Positions 14,966 through 22,817 of a DNA stretch of 22,819 nucleotides are shown one piece after another. Every line of letters begins with the position of its first letter. The stretch's first letter is position 1. The notes under the pieces were generated by a model, which was not told the DNA's origin, made no database searches, and saw only the letters and a program-made list of their open reading frames with translations. The stretch is from Bacillota bacterium (GTDB lineage: Bacteria > Bacillota_A > Clostridia > Lachnospirales > Lachnospiraceae), in contig JAEZTQ010000022.1 in NCBI GenBank assembly GCA_023443625.1, forward strand, positions 1-22,819, written 5' to 3'. Position numbers and translations under genes: made by a program.

Positions 14966-16675
14966 GTCGGTTGAAAAGGTAAATTCCAGTTTGCAGGATT
15001 AAATTCCGGTTACCCAATTGTTTAACAGAAAACATTGAGTATGAATTATCGAAATTTATTTAAAGTAGATGATTTTTATCCATTTTGGGTTTAAAATTAG
15101 AACTAACAAGGACAATTCATCTGATTTTTGAGCATAGTTAACCGGGAGTGAAAAAATATTGTTTTTTTGAAAATGTAAGTTCCACTCCTCATGTAGATTA
15201 TGCTGTTGTATTAGGTGGTGCCTCTTGTGTGAATTAATTTCTTATTTTTTAAGTAGGGATGGGTGTAATGTAACCTCATCTGGCGGGATGAGTATTGCTC
15301 CCATCCTTCTTAAAATTGCTTCCCCATATAGGGAAGCAAAAACTTCATATGGACTTTTATCACCAAGGTTTTTTCTGGCATATGAATTGATATGGTTCAT
15401 CATCAGACTGATATCTTCCTGTGTATATCCATCCATCGATTGTCCTTTAGGTATCACCCGGCGTATCATTTCATGGTTGTTTTCGATAGCTCCTTTTTGA
15501 AATGAAGCTGACGGGTCACAATAAAATACATTCGTTCTCCTGTTTCCCTGAGTATCAAACTCCAGAGCCATAGGATTTGAAAACTCGCTGCCGTTATCAC
15601 CAAGTAGAATCTCGAATAGGTTGCAGAAAATATCCGGACTTAATTCGAGATAAAGCCGATCAATGATTTCGATTACAGACTGAGAAGTATTAGCATCACG
15701 AATGAACGCCAGCATAAACTGGGGAACAGTAAAGTGGAGTGTTAGTAGAACTTTTCCACCTTTCTTACCTTCTACAGAGTCCATCTGTACAATAGGAAGG
15801 GAAGGGGTTTCAGCTATAAAAGATATAAAATCCTGATAAGTACGGCGGATACGACAACTTTTATCCACCTTGAAGTTAATCCTGCTTGTCTTACGCTTGC
15901 TCATACGTACTTTACGGGGCATATCGATATTTCGTGCAGAAAACATGCCAAGCTCGACATAATTATAGAGAGTACGTTCAACACACATGAGTTTATCCTT
16001 ATGATTGAGACAAATGTGGTGGAGTGATTGGCCTTTTCTCAGAAGGGGACTGATGATTGTATCGAGCCTTAAAAATTCACTTTCTGAGAGTTGGAGACCC
16101 TGCCGGGATTCGGATAAAACATCACGGTATTCCTTGTGTGCATGTGAGGCAGAATAGAGACGTTTCTCAAGGGTACATGAGCTTCGTTTTTCACATCCAT
16201 TGCAGACGTAAGGAGGTTTTAAAAGATGAGGGCAGCTTTCCTTCTGATAGTCGGAGCAAACAGACGTACAGGTGACTTCAGAGCAAAACTTACACATTTT
16301 TCTACGACAGTTAGGTTTCTTACAGGTGAATGAGGCTGTACAATTATTACGTAATAGACAGTCATTAAACACTCTTCCATACGCACCTGTTTTTTTAAAA
16401 AGGATATGATTTTTAACTTCTTTAGCTATAGTCGTAGGATCTTTGCTTAGTTCACTACCTATAAACTTAAATGATTTGCCCTGATTTAGTAAGGATTCAA
16501 TAGTAACTCTATTACTCTGAATTAAATGTTTGTTCTTATTCATATGTACCTCCAATAGTAAAGAGGCACCCCTATATAGAATAACATTTGAAAGAGTAAC
16601 TTCCATCTATACTTTTTGAAAAAGTTATTTCCACCAACAGAAGGAGGAGGGGTGGAATTTAGTTTTTCAATCGAC
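14966..16675. mobile_element. IS30-family insertion sequence, about 1.7 kb
   Basis: The ends carry 22-bp terminal inverted repeats, 14966-14987 and 16654-16675, matching at 19 of 22 positions (left begins GTCGGTTGAAAAGG; the right end, read inward, begins GTCGATTGAAAAAC). Between them lies one intact IS30-type transposase on the - strand. The exact boundary could shift by a base or two, because no target-site duplication can be recognised; IS30 duplications are usually only 2-3 bp. The element seems complete and possibly active. It lies between the 372-residue membrane protein gene and tsaE and interrupts no recognisable gene. Confidence 0.85.
15242..16543 (-). CDS. IS30-family DDE transposase
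   Basis: This 433-residue transposase mobilises the surrounding element. An N-terminal helix-turn-helix (about residues 8-45, with IESLLNQGKSFKFIGSEL and DPTTIAKEVKNH) is followed by a cysteine-rich segment (about 60-130) with many CxxC-like pairs, probably zinc-binding and usual for this branch. The catalytic triad is intact: Asp255 in QMDSVEGKKGG, Asp316 in LLGDNGSEF and Glu354 in KGAIENNHEMIRR, the last being the classic IS30 signature before the C-terminal RRVIPKG. The frame is open from 16606, but GGAGGT precedes the ATG at 16543 at ideal spacing, so I use that start. The opposite orientation to all neighbours agrees with later insertion. Confidence 0.93.
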   Translation of the reverse strand: MNKNKHLIQSNRVTIESLLNQGKSFKFIGSELSKDPTTIAKEVKNHILFKKTGAYGRVFNDCLLRNNCTASFTCKKPNCRRKMCKFCSEVTCTSVCSDYQKESCPHLLKPPYVCNGCEKRSSCTLEKRLYSASHAHKEYRDVLSESRQGLQLSESEFLRLDTIISPLLRKGQSLHHICLNHKDKLMCVERTLYNYVELGMFSARNIDMPRKVRMSKRKTSRINFKVDKSCRIRRTYQDFISFIAETPSLPIVQMDSVEGKKGGKVLLTLHFTVPQFMLAFIRDANTSQSVIEIIDRLYLELSPDIFCNLFEILLGDNGSEFSNPMALEFDTQGNRRTNVFYCDPSASFQKGAIENNHEMIRRVIPKGQSMDGYTQEDISLMMNHINSYARKNLGDKSPYEVFASLYGEAILRRMGAILIPPDEVTLHPSLLKK

Positions 16676-16679
16676 GTTT

Positions 16680-16722
16680 AGAGCTTCTTTGATTTTCCCT
16701 TCAAAGAAGCTCTATCTTTTTT
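16680..16722 (+). terminator. Strong rho-independent terminator between the IS and tsaE
   Basis: AGAGCTTCTTTG (16680-16691) and CAAAGAAGCTCT (16702-16713) form a perfect 12-bp stem with a 10-nt loop, followed by ATCTTTTTT. It is oriented rightward, but the only rightward gene to its left ends at 14755, across the IS. It may originally have closed that transcription unit, or it may now shield tsaE from read-through. Confidence 0.9.
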
Positions 16723-16732
16723 ATCTCACTTC

Positions 16733-16741
16733 TGCTATAAT
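16733..16741 (+). promoter_or_regulatory. Extended -10 promoter for tsaE
   Basis: TG-C-TATAAT (16733-16741) is a full extended -10 element, 54 bases before the tsaE start. The -35 region overlaps the terminator tail and has no clear TTGACA, as is common for extended -10 promoters. Confidence 0.6.
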
Positions 16742-16795
16742 GATTGCGGTCAATAAAAGCTTATAAGGAATTTAATTAATAAATAGAGGTAAGTT

Positions 16796-17221
16796 ATGAT
16801 AATAGACAGTTACAAGGCAGAGGATACCTACCAGATAGGATACAATATCGGCTTAAAGGCAAAGAAGGGTGATATATACTGTCTCAGCGGAGATTTAGGT
16901 GTGGGTAAGACTGTATTTACCCAGGGCTTTGCCAAAGGTTTGGGAATAGAAGAAGGAATAAATAGCCCCACCTTTACTATAGTTCAGGAGTATGAAGGAA
17001 AGAATATGCCCTTTTATCACTTTGATGTATATCGCATCTCGGATGTAGATGAGATGGAGGAAATTGGTTACGAGGATTATTTCTATGGTGAAGGAGTATG
17101 TCTCATTGAATGGGCAGAGTTAATTTTAGATATTTTGCCCGTACAAAGGACTTTCGTTGAGATAAAAAAAGATTTAGGGAAAGGCTTTGACTATCGTCAG
17201 ATAATAATTGAAGAAACTTAA
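16796..17221 (+). CDS. tsaE: tRNA t6A biosynthesis ATPase TsaE
   Basis: This 141-residue P-loop ATPase assists TsaB and TsaD in making N6-threonylcarbamoyladenosine at position 37 of ANN-decoding tRNAs. Its Walker A is GDLGVGKT (32-39). INSPTFTIVQEYEG is the family switch region. FYHFDVYRISDVDEMEEIGYEDYF and VCLIEWAE are highly conserved in TsaE. Length is normal. The start has AGAGGTAAG just upstream. It is followed 54 bases later by tsaB, the usual clostridial order, and is probably co-transcribed with tsaB and rimI. The gene directly follows the IS and its terminator. Confidence 0.95.
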   Translation: MIIDSYKAEDTYQIGYNIGLKAKKGDIYCLSGDLGVGKTVFTQGFAKGLGIEEGINSPTFTIVQEYEGKNMPFYHFDVYRISDVDEMEEIGYEDYFYGEGVCLIEWAELILDILPVQRTFVEIKKDLGKGFDYRQIIIEET

Positions 17222-17275
17222 TCATAAATGTATATCGGCATATAAGTGATTATGAATGGAGAGGAAGAACAGTTT

Positions 17276-17977
17276 ATGAAGATATTAGCCCTTGATAGCT
17301 CGGGCCTGGTAGCCTCTGTGGCAATTGTAACGGAGGATGTATTACTTGCAGAATATACCGTTAATTATAAGAAAACCCATTCTCAGACCTTATTACCTAT
17401 GTTGAATGAAATAATTAAAATGGTAGAAATGGATTTGTCAGATGTGGATGCCATTGCTGTAGCAGCAGGACCGGGCTCTTTTACAGGGCTTAGAATTGGT
17501 TCAGCTACTGCCAAGGGATTGGGTCTTGCTCTTGATAAACCTTTGATAGGGGTTCCAACTGTAGATGGCTTGGCTTACAACCTATATGGAACAAGCAAAG
17601 TGATCTGCCCTATGATGGATGCTCGTAGAAATCAGGTTTATACAGGATTATATACCTTTAAAAATAGTGAATTTCAGATAATAAAGCAACAAACAGCAAT
17701 TTCAGTAGAAGATCTTCTAGAGGAAGTTAATCTTTTAAACCAAGAGGTGATCTTCCTTGGAGACGGCGTGCCCGTCTATAGGCATTTGATAGAAGAGAGA
17801 TTAAAGGTGCCTTATGAATATGCACCTGTTCATATGAATAGACAAAGAGCAGGAGCCATTGGGGCTCTAGGGATTATATATTACCAAGAGGAGAAACTAC
17901 AGATGCCATCCCAGCATGAACCCGTTTATCTGCGTCTTTCTCAAGCAGAGAGAGAACGAGCCGAAAGACAACAATAA
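17276..17977 (+). CDS. tsaB: tRNA t6A biosynthesis protein TsaB
   Basis: This 233-residue protein is the non-catalytic ASKHA-fold partner that dimerises with TsaD in the threonylcarbamoyl-transferase complex. ILALDSSG at the start, HSQTLLPMLNEI, AVAAGPGSFTGLRIG (about 70-84) and MMDARRNQVYTGLY are family hallmarks. The frame is open from an ATG at 17246, but GGAGAGGAAG sits before the ATG at 17276 and the family's N-terminus (MKILALD) begins there. It lies between tsaE and rimI on the same strand. Confidence 0.94.
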   Translation: MKILALDSSGLVASVAIVTEDVLLAEYTVNYKKTHSQTLLPMLNEIIKMVEMDLSDVDAIAVAAGPGSFTGLRIGSATAKGLGLALDKPLIGVPTVDGLAYNLYGTSKVICPMMDARRNQVYTGLYTFKNSEFQIIKQQTAISVEDLLEEVNLLNQEVIFLGDGVPVYRHLIEERLKVPYEYAPVHMNRQRAGAIGALGIIYYQEEKLQMPSQHEPVYLRLSQAERERAERQQ

Positions 17978-18040
17978 TAAATATTTTGCAAAAATTATGC
18001 CTGCAGCCCAAAGTTTGCAGGTTAGGGAAAGGTTATTATT

Positions 18041-18481
18041 ATGATTATTAGGGAAATGACCGAAGGAGATTTGACTGAGGTTTGTGAGATTGAGGAGTCA
18101 ACCTTCTCAGAGCCCTGGAGTGAGGAAGCATTGCGTAAAGCTTTGTTAAATGAGAATAATAGTTATCTGATAACAGAAATAAATCACAAAGTTGTTGGAT
18201 ATTGTGGCTATTGGGGGATAGCTGGGGAAGGAGATATTTACAATGTGGCTGTGAAAAAGGAATATCGTGGACAGCACATTGGATATCAGATGTTATCTGC
18301 TTTATTAAAGAGAGCGCAGGCTAGGGGGATTACCTCTCTGACTCTGGAGGTACGTATCTCTAATGAGGCTGCTCTTAGGCTCTATGAGTCTTTGGGTTTT
18401 GTAAGGAGTGGTGTCCGCAAAGACTTTTATACCAAACCAAAAGAGGATGCTGTTATAATGTGGTTGAAGCCAATACAGTAA
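18041..18481 (+). CDS. rimI: Ribosomal protein S18-alanine N-acetyltransferase-like GNAT protein
   Basis: This 146-residue GNAT acetyltransferase has the acetyl-CoA loop VKKEYRGQHIGYQML (about residues 72-86) and the late motif LEVRISNEAALRLYESLGF (about 102-120). The N-terminal IREMTEGDLTEVCEIEESTF and EPWSEEALRKAL match RimI, which in E. coli acetylates the N-terminal alanine of S18. Placement directly after tsaB is the normal clostridial order and supports the name. AGGGAAAGG precedes the start. Some Firmicutes RimI homologues may modify other proteins. Confidence 0.9.
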   Translation: MIIREMTEGDLTEVCEIEESTFSEPWSEEALRKALLNENNSYLITEINHKVVGYCGYWGIAGEGDIYNVAVKKEYRGQHIGYQMLSALLKRAQARGITSLTLEVRISNEAALRLYESLGFVRSGVRKDFYTKPKEDAVIMWLKPIQ

Positions 18482-18553
18482 TTCCCACTGTAAATATGTG
18501 TCGACTTAGTTTATAATATAGACATTGGTATGAACGATATGGAGGGACAAGTC

Positions 18554-18802
18554 GTGAATAGGGCAGACAGCGTAAGCAGCAATAGGGGGTCATTACTTTA
18601 CTGCAATTCATGTGGTAAGAAACTTAAATATGTAAATGGCGTTCTTTTAGAGGACGCATTTGAAGTTACCAAAGAATGGGGTTATTTTTCGAAGAGAGAT
18701 CTGGAAGTACATCATTTTAATATTTGCGAGGAATGCTATGATAAACTTATTTCTCAGTTTAAAATTCCAGTAGAAGTGAAAACAAAGCTAGAAGCATTAT
18801 AG
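18554..18802 (+). CDS. Small zinc-ribbon protein of unknown function
   Basis: This 82-residue protein has two CxxC pairs: Cys17/Cys20 in YCNSCGKKL and Cys58/Cys61 in ICEECYDKL. They are about 38 residues apart, as in a zinc ribbon with an inserted beta region (FEVTKEWGYFSKRDLEVHHFN). An in-frame ATG exists at 18530, but GGAGGG (18541-18546) lies 7 bases before GTG 18554, so I choose the GTG start. I have no name for it. It follows rimI by 72 bases and ends before a strong terminator, so it is the last gene of the tsaE-tsaB-rimI unit or a short unit of its own. Confidence 0.75.
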   Translation: MNRADSVSSNRGSLLYCNSCGKKLKYVNGVLLEDAFEVTKEWGYFSKRDLEVHHFNICEECYDKLISQFKIPVEVKTKLEAL

Positions 18803-18848
18803 AGCAAAACATCTAGATGTCTAAGCATGATTAGATTATGTAATGAAG

Positions 18849-18874
18849 GGGGGCCGTTAGCGGCTCCCTTTTTT
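18849..18874 (+). terminator. Rho-independent terminator after the zinc-ribbon gene
   Basis: A GC-rich 8-bp stem (18849-18856 with 18861-18868, one G-U pair), a TTAG loop and a run of six T. Confidence 0.93.
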
Positions 18875-19132
18875 CGTTCAAATAGGAAATTACGTCCCAT
18901 TAGGCAAACTCATTATATCTCGTAAAGTAAAAAAGTTAATAGATATTTATAATCTATTCCTTAGAGTGTGCCGATATATAATCACAAAGATTTATAATAG
19001 TATAATCCTTTTCAGGTTAGAATAAGTTCAAAATAGACTTGTATAACCAGAAATTCTCTCAAGATATGTCTGTTATCAAAAGGGGCAAGAGAACAATTAT
19101 CTGGACAAATCATAGAAGATACTGCTAATATA

Positions 19133-19161
19133 TTGACATACTTGTATATAGATAGAAGTAT
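19133..19161 (+). promoter_or_regulatory. Possible promoter of the RNase Z gene
   Basis: A perfect TTGACA (19133-19138) stands 17 bases before AAGTAT (19156-19161), a weak -10 box. The distance to the gene start (43 bases) is suitable. Confidence 0.4.
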
Positions 19162-19204
19162 TGTTAAAACTAAGAATACTTAGTAAGAAAGGCATGGAAA
19201 TAAA

Positions 19205-20119
19205 ATGTTAGATGTTTGTTTACTGGGCACAAGCGGGATGATGCCGTTGCCAGGACGATGGTTAACTGCTCTTATGACGAGATTTAATGGCAGCAGTTTG
19301 TTGATAGACTGTGGTGAGGGAACACAGATTGCAATAAGAGAAAAGGGTTGGAGCTTTCACTCTATTGATATTATATGCTTTACCCATTATCATGGAGACC
19401 ACATCAGTGGACTTCCTGGGTTACTGTTATCCATGGGGAATGCAGACCGAATAGAGCCAGTTACTTTAATAGGTCCAAAGGGATTAGAGAGAGTGGTAAA
19501 TGCACTGCGTGTAATTGCTCCAGAGCTTCCCTTTGAATTAAAGTTCATAGAGTTGACTGGGGCAGAAGAAGTAATTGAGTTAAACGGGTATAAAATCACA
19601 GCATTTCAAGTAAAACATAATATTATCTGCTATGGTTACAGTCTAGTGATAAAGCGGGGAGGAAGGTTTTATACAGAGCGTGCAATTGAGAATAATGTAC
19701 CCCAGAAATATTGGAATCGCTTACAAAAAGGGGACATTATCACTGAGGGAGATATGGTTTATACCCCTGATTTGGTTATAGGACCAGAACGAAAGGGAAT
19801 AAAATTAACCTACTGCACAGATTCCAGACCAGTGAATGCCATTACCAAGAATGCTTTAGAATCAGATTTATTTATTTGTGAAGGTATGTATGGTGATAGT
19901 GAGAAGGAGACAAAGGCTAAGGAGTATAAGCATATGACCTTTGGAGAAGCTGCTAAGTTAGCAAAGATGGCTAAGGTGGGCGAGTTATGGCTAACACATT
20001 ATAGTCCCTCTTTGACAAGACCAGAAGATTTTATTGGCGAAGCTAAGAAAATATTTTCAAAAACAAAGCTAGGTAAGGATAAGAAAAGCATAACATTGGA
20101 ATTTAACAAGGACGAATAG
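19205..20119 (+). CDS. rnz: Ribonuclease Z (tRNA 3'-processing endonuclease)
   Basis: This 304-residue metallo-beta-lactamase-fold enzyme cuts the 3' trailer from tRNA precursors, mainly those lacking an encoded CCA. The zinc motif THYHGDHISGLPG provides His61, His63, Asp65 and His66. Further ligands come from VKHNIICYGY, the TYCTDSRPV strand and the C-terminal LTHYSPS. ICEGMYGD and HMTFGEAAKLAK are typical for RNase Z. Length matches the short bacterial form. The N-terminal PGRWLTALMTRFNGSSLLIDCGEGTQ is as in many clostridial enzymes. The tRNA-Ser in this window does not encode CCA, so it could be a substrate of this route (inference). Confidence 0.93.
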   Translation: MLDVCLLGTSGMMPLPGRWLTALMTRFNGSSLLIDCGEGTQIAIREKGWSFHSIDIICFTHYHGDHISGLPGLLLSMGNADRIEPVTLIGPKGLERVVNALRVIAPELPFELKFIELTGAEEVIELNGYKITAFQVKHNIICYGYSLVIKRGGRFYTERAIENNVPQKYWNRLQKGDIITEGDMVYTPDLVIGPERKGIKLTYCTDSRPVNAITKNALESDLFICEGMYGDSEKETKAKEYKHMTFGEAAKLAKMAKVGELWLTHYSPSLTRPEDFIGEAKKIFSKTKLGKDKKSITLEFNKDE

Positions 20120-20143
20120 TTTATTAATGGGGAGGTAGAGATT

Positions 20144-20722
20144 ATGGGGAAGGCATCAAAAGGAAGAACTGCTGCAACAATTTTAATTATGATAATATTA
20201 GCAATTGTTATTTTATTTGGTTACTATTACTGGTCGAATAGGACTAAACCCATAGATACTAGCGGGAATAATCTTTCAGAAGCACAACAATTAATTAATA
20301 AAGATTTTATTACCTATTATCCAGAGACTCCTAAGGAAGTTACCAAAGTATTTGCTAATATGATGAAGGTTCTATATAGCAATCCTGAAGAGGAAGATAT
20401 AAAGCCCTTGGCTTTAAAGATTAGAGAATTGTATGATGAAGAGTTTTTGGAGCAGACTCCAGAAGATAGCTATTTAAATAATATATATGTGGATTTGGCT
20501 AACTGGAAAGAGAAGAACCGTACAATAACAAATTATCTCTTGATAAAAGAGGATGAAGAAGTGGAAGAGGTCGTTGATGGAGTAAAATATGTTACCAAAT
20601 TCATTTCCTATACAATTCATGAAAATAAGAAATTTACAGAAACATGGGAAGTGTTACTTCGTCAGGATGAAAATAAGAGATGGAAAATACTTGGGTGGAA
20701 GTTTCTTCCCATGGAAAAGTAA
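20144..20722 (+). CDS. Membrane-anchored protein, possibly DUF6715-like
   Basis: This 192-residue protein has a short basic N-terminus, one membrane helix (about residues 11-29) and a soluble extracytoplasmic domain. That domain begins helical and ends in beta strands: YVTKFISYTIHENK, TETWEVLLRQDENKRWKILGWKFL. The C-terminus resembles the NTF2/cystatin-like sheet seen in many small lipoprotein-like proteins. I recall similar Lachnospiraceae proteins grouped as DUF6715, but am unsure. It starts 24 bases after RNase Z with GGGGAGG, so it is probably co-transcribed with it. No function can be given. Confidence 0.7.
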   Translation: MGKASKGRTAATILIMIILAIVILFGYYYWSNRTKPIDTSGNNLSEAQQLINKDFITYYPETPKEVTKVFANMMKVLYSNPEEEDIKPLALKIRELYDEEFLEQTPEDSYLNNIYVDLANWKEKNRTITNYLLIKEDEEVEEVVDGVKYVTKFISYTIHENKKFTETWEVLLRQDENKRWKILGWKFLPMEK

Positions 20723-20868
20723 GGGCATTACCAATAGAGAATGACATTTCTTATTAGACTATTAATTTATAAGGGCACAGAGAGAAAAGGAATTATAAAA
20801 GACAATTCACTTTGTAGACATTGTAGGGATCTTAAAATTCTCGGTGCTTTGGCAGAATGGAGATTTAT

Positions 20869-21888
20869 ATGAGTGATACATTGATATTAGCCATTGAGAC
20901 CTCTTGTGATGAGACGGCGGCTGCTGTAGTAAAAAACGGGAGAGAAGTTCTATCCAACGTTATTTCCTCTCAAATTGAATTGCATAAATTATACGGTGGC
21001 GTAGTACCGGAAATTGCTTCCCGTAAACATATAGAAAAAATTAATCAAGTTATTGAAGAAGCTTTAACAGAAGCGGGTGTGACTTTAGAGGACTTAGATG
21101 CCATAGGTGTTACATATGGACCTGGTCTTGTGGGGGCTCTCTTAGTAGGTGTTGCAGAAGCTAAGGCAATTAGCTTTGCGGCGAAAAAACCACTAATTGG
21201 GGTGCATCATATAGAGGGGCATGTATCTGCCAATTATATAGAAAATAAAGAACTGGAACCGCCCTTCCTATGTTTGATCGTATCTGGTGGACATACTCAC
21301 TTGGTACTGGTCAAGGAGTATGGCTCCTATGAGATTGTTGGGAAAACCAGAGATGATGCGGCAGGAGAAGCTTTTGATAAGGTTGCAAGAGCAATTGGTC
21401 TTGGGTATCCGGGTGGCCCCAAGATAGACAAGCTTTCTAGGGAGGGAAACAATAAGGCAATTGCATTTCCTAGAGCGCAGATAGAGGGAGCTCCCTATGA
21501 TTTTAGTTTTAGTGGTCTCAAATCCTCCGTATTAAATCATATCAATTCTTGTGAGATGAAAAAAGAGGAGATAAATAAAGCAGATATAGCAGCTTCCTTT
21601 CAAGAGGCGGTCATTGATGTTCTTGTTACGAAGACAATCATGGCAGCCAAAGACCATGGTATGACCAAGGTTGCTGTGGCAGGAGGTGTGGCTGCAAATT
21701 CCTCCTTGCGTAAAGCTATGGCAGTAGCATGTAATGAGAATCAACTAGCCTTTTATCATCCCTCACCTATTTATTGCACAGACAATGGGGCAATGATTGG
21801 GGTGGCAGCATATTATGAATATTTAAAGGGTACCAGGTCAGGTTTAGATCTTAATGCTGTTCCGAATTTGAAAATCGGTGAACGATAA
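20869..21888 (+). CDS. tsaD: tRNA N6-adenosine threonylcarbamoyltransferase TsaD
   Basis: This 339-residue catalytic subunit transfers the threonylcarbamoyl group to A37 of tRNA, acting with TsaB and TsaE. The start [25 protein letters not shown] and [15 protein letters not shown] are ASKHA-fold hallmarks. The metal-binding HxxxH is His114 and His118 in [31 protein letters not shown] and [13 protein letters not shown] complete the set. An ATG at 20857 is in frame, but its GGAG (20859-20862) is better read as the ribosome binding site for ATG 20869. Unlike the compact clusters of many clostridia, tsaD here is separated from tsaB-rimI by the zinc-ribbon, RNase Z and DUF6715-like genes. Confidence 0.96.
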   Translation: MSDTLILAIETSCDETAAAVVKNGREVLSNVISSQIELHKLYGGVVPEIASRKHIEKINQVIEEALTEAGVTLEDLDAIGVTYGPGLVGALLVGVAEAKAISFAAKKPLIGVHHIEGHVSANYIENKELEPPFLCLIVSGGHTHLVLVKEYGSYEIVGKTRDDAAGEAFDKVARAIGLGYPGGPKIDKLSREGNNKAIAFPRAQIEGAPYDFSFSGLKSSVLNHINSCEMKKEEINKADIAASFQEAVIDVLVTKTIMAAKDHGMTKVAVAGGVAANSSLRKAMAVACNENQLAFYHPSPIYCTDNGAMIGVAAYYEYLKGTRSGLDLNAVPNLKIGER

Positions 21889-21934
21889 GATAGAAGCCTT
21901 TGGTTTATAAACCTAGAAACAAGGGGTTATTAAG

Positions 21935-22651
21935 ATGAATAAAATAACAGCTGTTATATTGGCCGCCGGGCAAGGGAAGCGGATGAACACCCAGGTGGCC
22001 AAACAATTTCTAATTCTCCAGGGTAAACCAGTATTATATTATTCAATAAAAGCTTTTGAGGAAAGCAGTGTTGATGATATTATTCTAGTCACTGGGGAAG
22101 GCCAAGTTGATTATTGCAGGGAACATATGGTAGATGCTTATGATTTTCGTAAAGTATCAAGAGTAATTGAAGGTGGGAAAGAACGATATGATTCTGTTTA
22201 TAGTGCTCTTCTTCACATATTGGATGCAAATTACGTATTAATCCATGATGGAGCTAGGCCATTTATATCTAAAGAACTCATAGATACTATAATAATGAAT
22301 GTTATGAAATATAAAGCCTGCATTATTGGAACTCCTGTAAAAGAAACAATTAAAACTGTTGATAAAGAGGGTAACATCACTTCAACACCCAATCGAAGAA
22401 GTTTATGGGCTGCTCAAACACCTCAGGCTTTTGATTTTTCTACTATTAAAAAGGCCTACGACTTGTTTGATTTGGAGGAAGATAAAAAAAATATTGGAAT
22501 TACCGACGATGCTATGGTCTATGAAAGGTATATAAAAGGTAAAGTTAAAATGTTATTGGGAGATTACAATAATATTAAACTCACCACACCAGAGGACTTA
22601 GTTCTTGCGGAAGAGATAATAAAACGTATATTGTGTGAAAAGGATATATAA
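21935..22651 (+). CDS. ispD: 2-C-methyl-D-erythritol 4-phosphate cytidylyltransferase IspD
   Basis: This 238-residue cytoplasmic enzyme couples CTP to MEP, the third step of the MEP isoprenoid pathway. The nucleotide-binding loop AVILAAGQGKRM (about residues 6-17) is followed by the conserved Lys in KQFL and by GKPVLYYSIKAFE. VIEGGKERYDSVYSAL, VLIHDGARPF, GTPVKETIK, LWAAQTPQAF and ITDDAMVYE all match the IspD pattern, and the end KLTTPEDLVLAEEI is typical. It lies 46 bases after tsaD on the same strand, preceded by AAGGGG. There is no fused ispF domain. Confidence 0.95.
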   Translation: MNKITAVILAAGQGKRMNTQVAKQFLILQGKPVLYYSIKAFEESSVDDIILVTGEGQVDYCREHMVDAYDFRKVSRVIEGGKERYDSVYSALLHILDANYVLIHDGARPFISKELIDTIIMNVMKYKACIIGTPVKETIKTVDKEGNITSTPNRRSLWAAQTPQAFDFSTIKKAYDLFDLEEDKKNIGITDDAMVYERYIKGKVKMLLGDYNNIKLTTPEDLVLAEEIIKRILCEKDI

Positions 22652-22687
22652 AAGGAACAATTCTTTCAAGAATAATCAAAAATCCCC

Positions 22688-22716
22688 TTGACACAGAATG
22701 CTTTAGGTGATATACT
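22688..22716 (+). promoter_or_regulatory. Promoter of the tRNA-Ser gene
   Basis: Perfect TTGACA (22688-22693), a 17-base spacer and TATACT (22711-22716), 5 of 6 to consensus. It lies 15 bases before the mature tRNA, as expected for a strong stable-RNA promoter. Confidence 0.88.
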
Positions 22717-22731
22717 AGCAAAGCGACGTTT

Positions 22732-22817
22732 GGAGAGATGCCCGAGCGGCTTAAGGGGCTGGTCTTGAAAACCAGTGATTCCGAAAGGAACCGTGGGTTC
22801 GAATCCCACTCTCTCCG
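22732..22817 (+). tRNA. tRNA-Ser, anticodon UGA
   Basis: The acceptor stem GGAGAGA (22732-22738) pairs with TCTCTCC (22810-22816), with G22817 as discriminator. The anticodon stem CTGGT/ACCAG (22759-22763, 22771-22775) encloses CTTGAAA with anticodon TGA at 22766-22768. A long variable arm (TTCC GAAA GGAA) marks a class II serine tRNA. The T arm contains GGTTCGAATCC. CCA is not encoded: the sequence continues GTT at the window end. Confidence 0.97.

Larger units (their letters stand above)
14756..15241. other. Gene-free stretch: terminator, palindromes and left part of the IS
   Basis: There is no coding sequence here. In order: a terminator-like hairpin (14806-14838), a second 10-bp hairpin (14839-14865), a GC-richer palindromic segment (14878-14964), the left inverted repeat of the IS (14966-14987), and about 250 bases of AT-rich DNA inside the IS after the transposase stop. 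AAATTCC of the inverted repeat recurs at 15002-15008, which may be a subterminal transposase-binding repeat. Confidence 0.55.
18803..19204. other. 402-base gap before RNase Z
   Basis: It holds a strong terminator (18849-18874), the repeated TAGGAAATT-type motif (18883-18897), and a possible promoter at 19133-19161. The rest is AT-rich with no coding sequence on either strand that I can support. No recognised riboswitch or small RNA is seen. Confidence 0.5.

Noticed and set aside
16057..16275. Plus-strand frame inside the transposase gene
   Set aside because: It is antisense to an intact transposase with all catalytic residues and has no supporting features.
16544..16606. N-terminal extension of the transposase
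   Set aside because: A GGAGGT ribosome binding site sits directly before the ATG at 16543, and the extra 21 residues match nothing typical of IS30 transposases.
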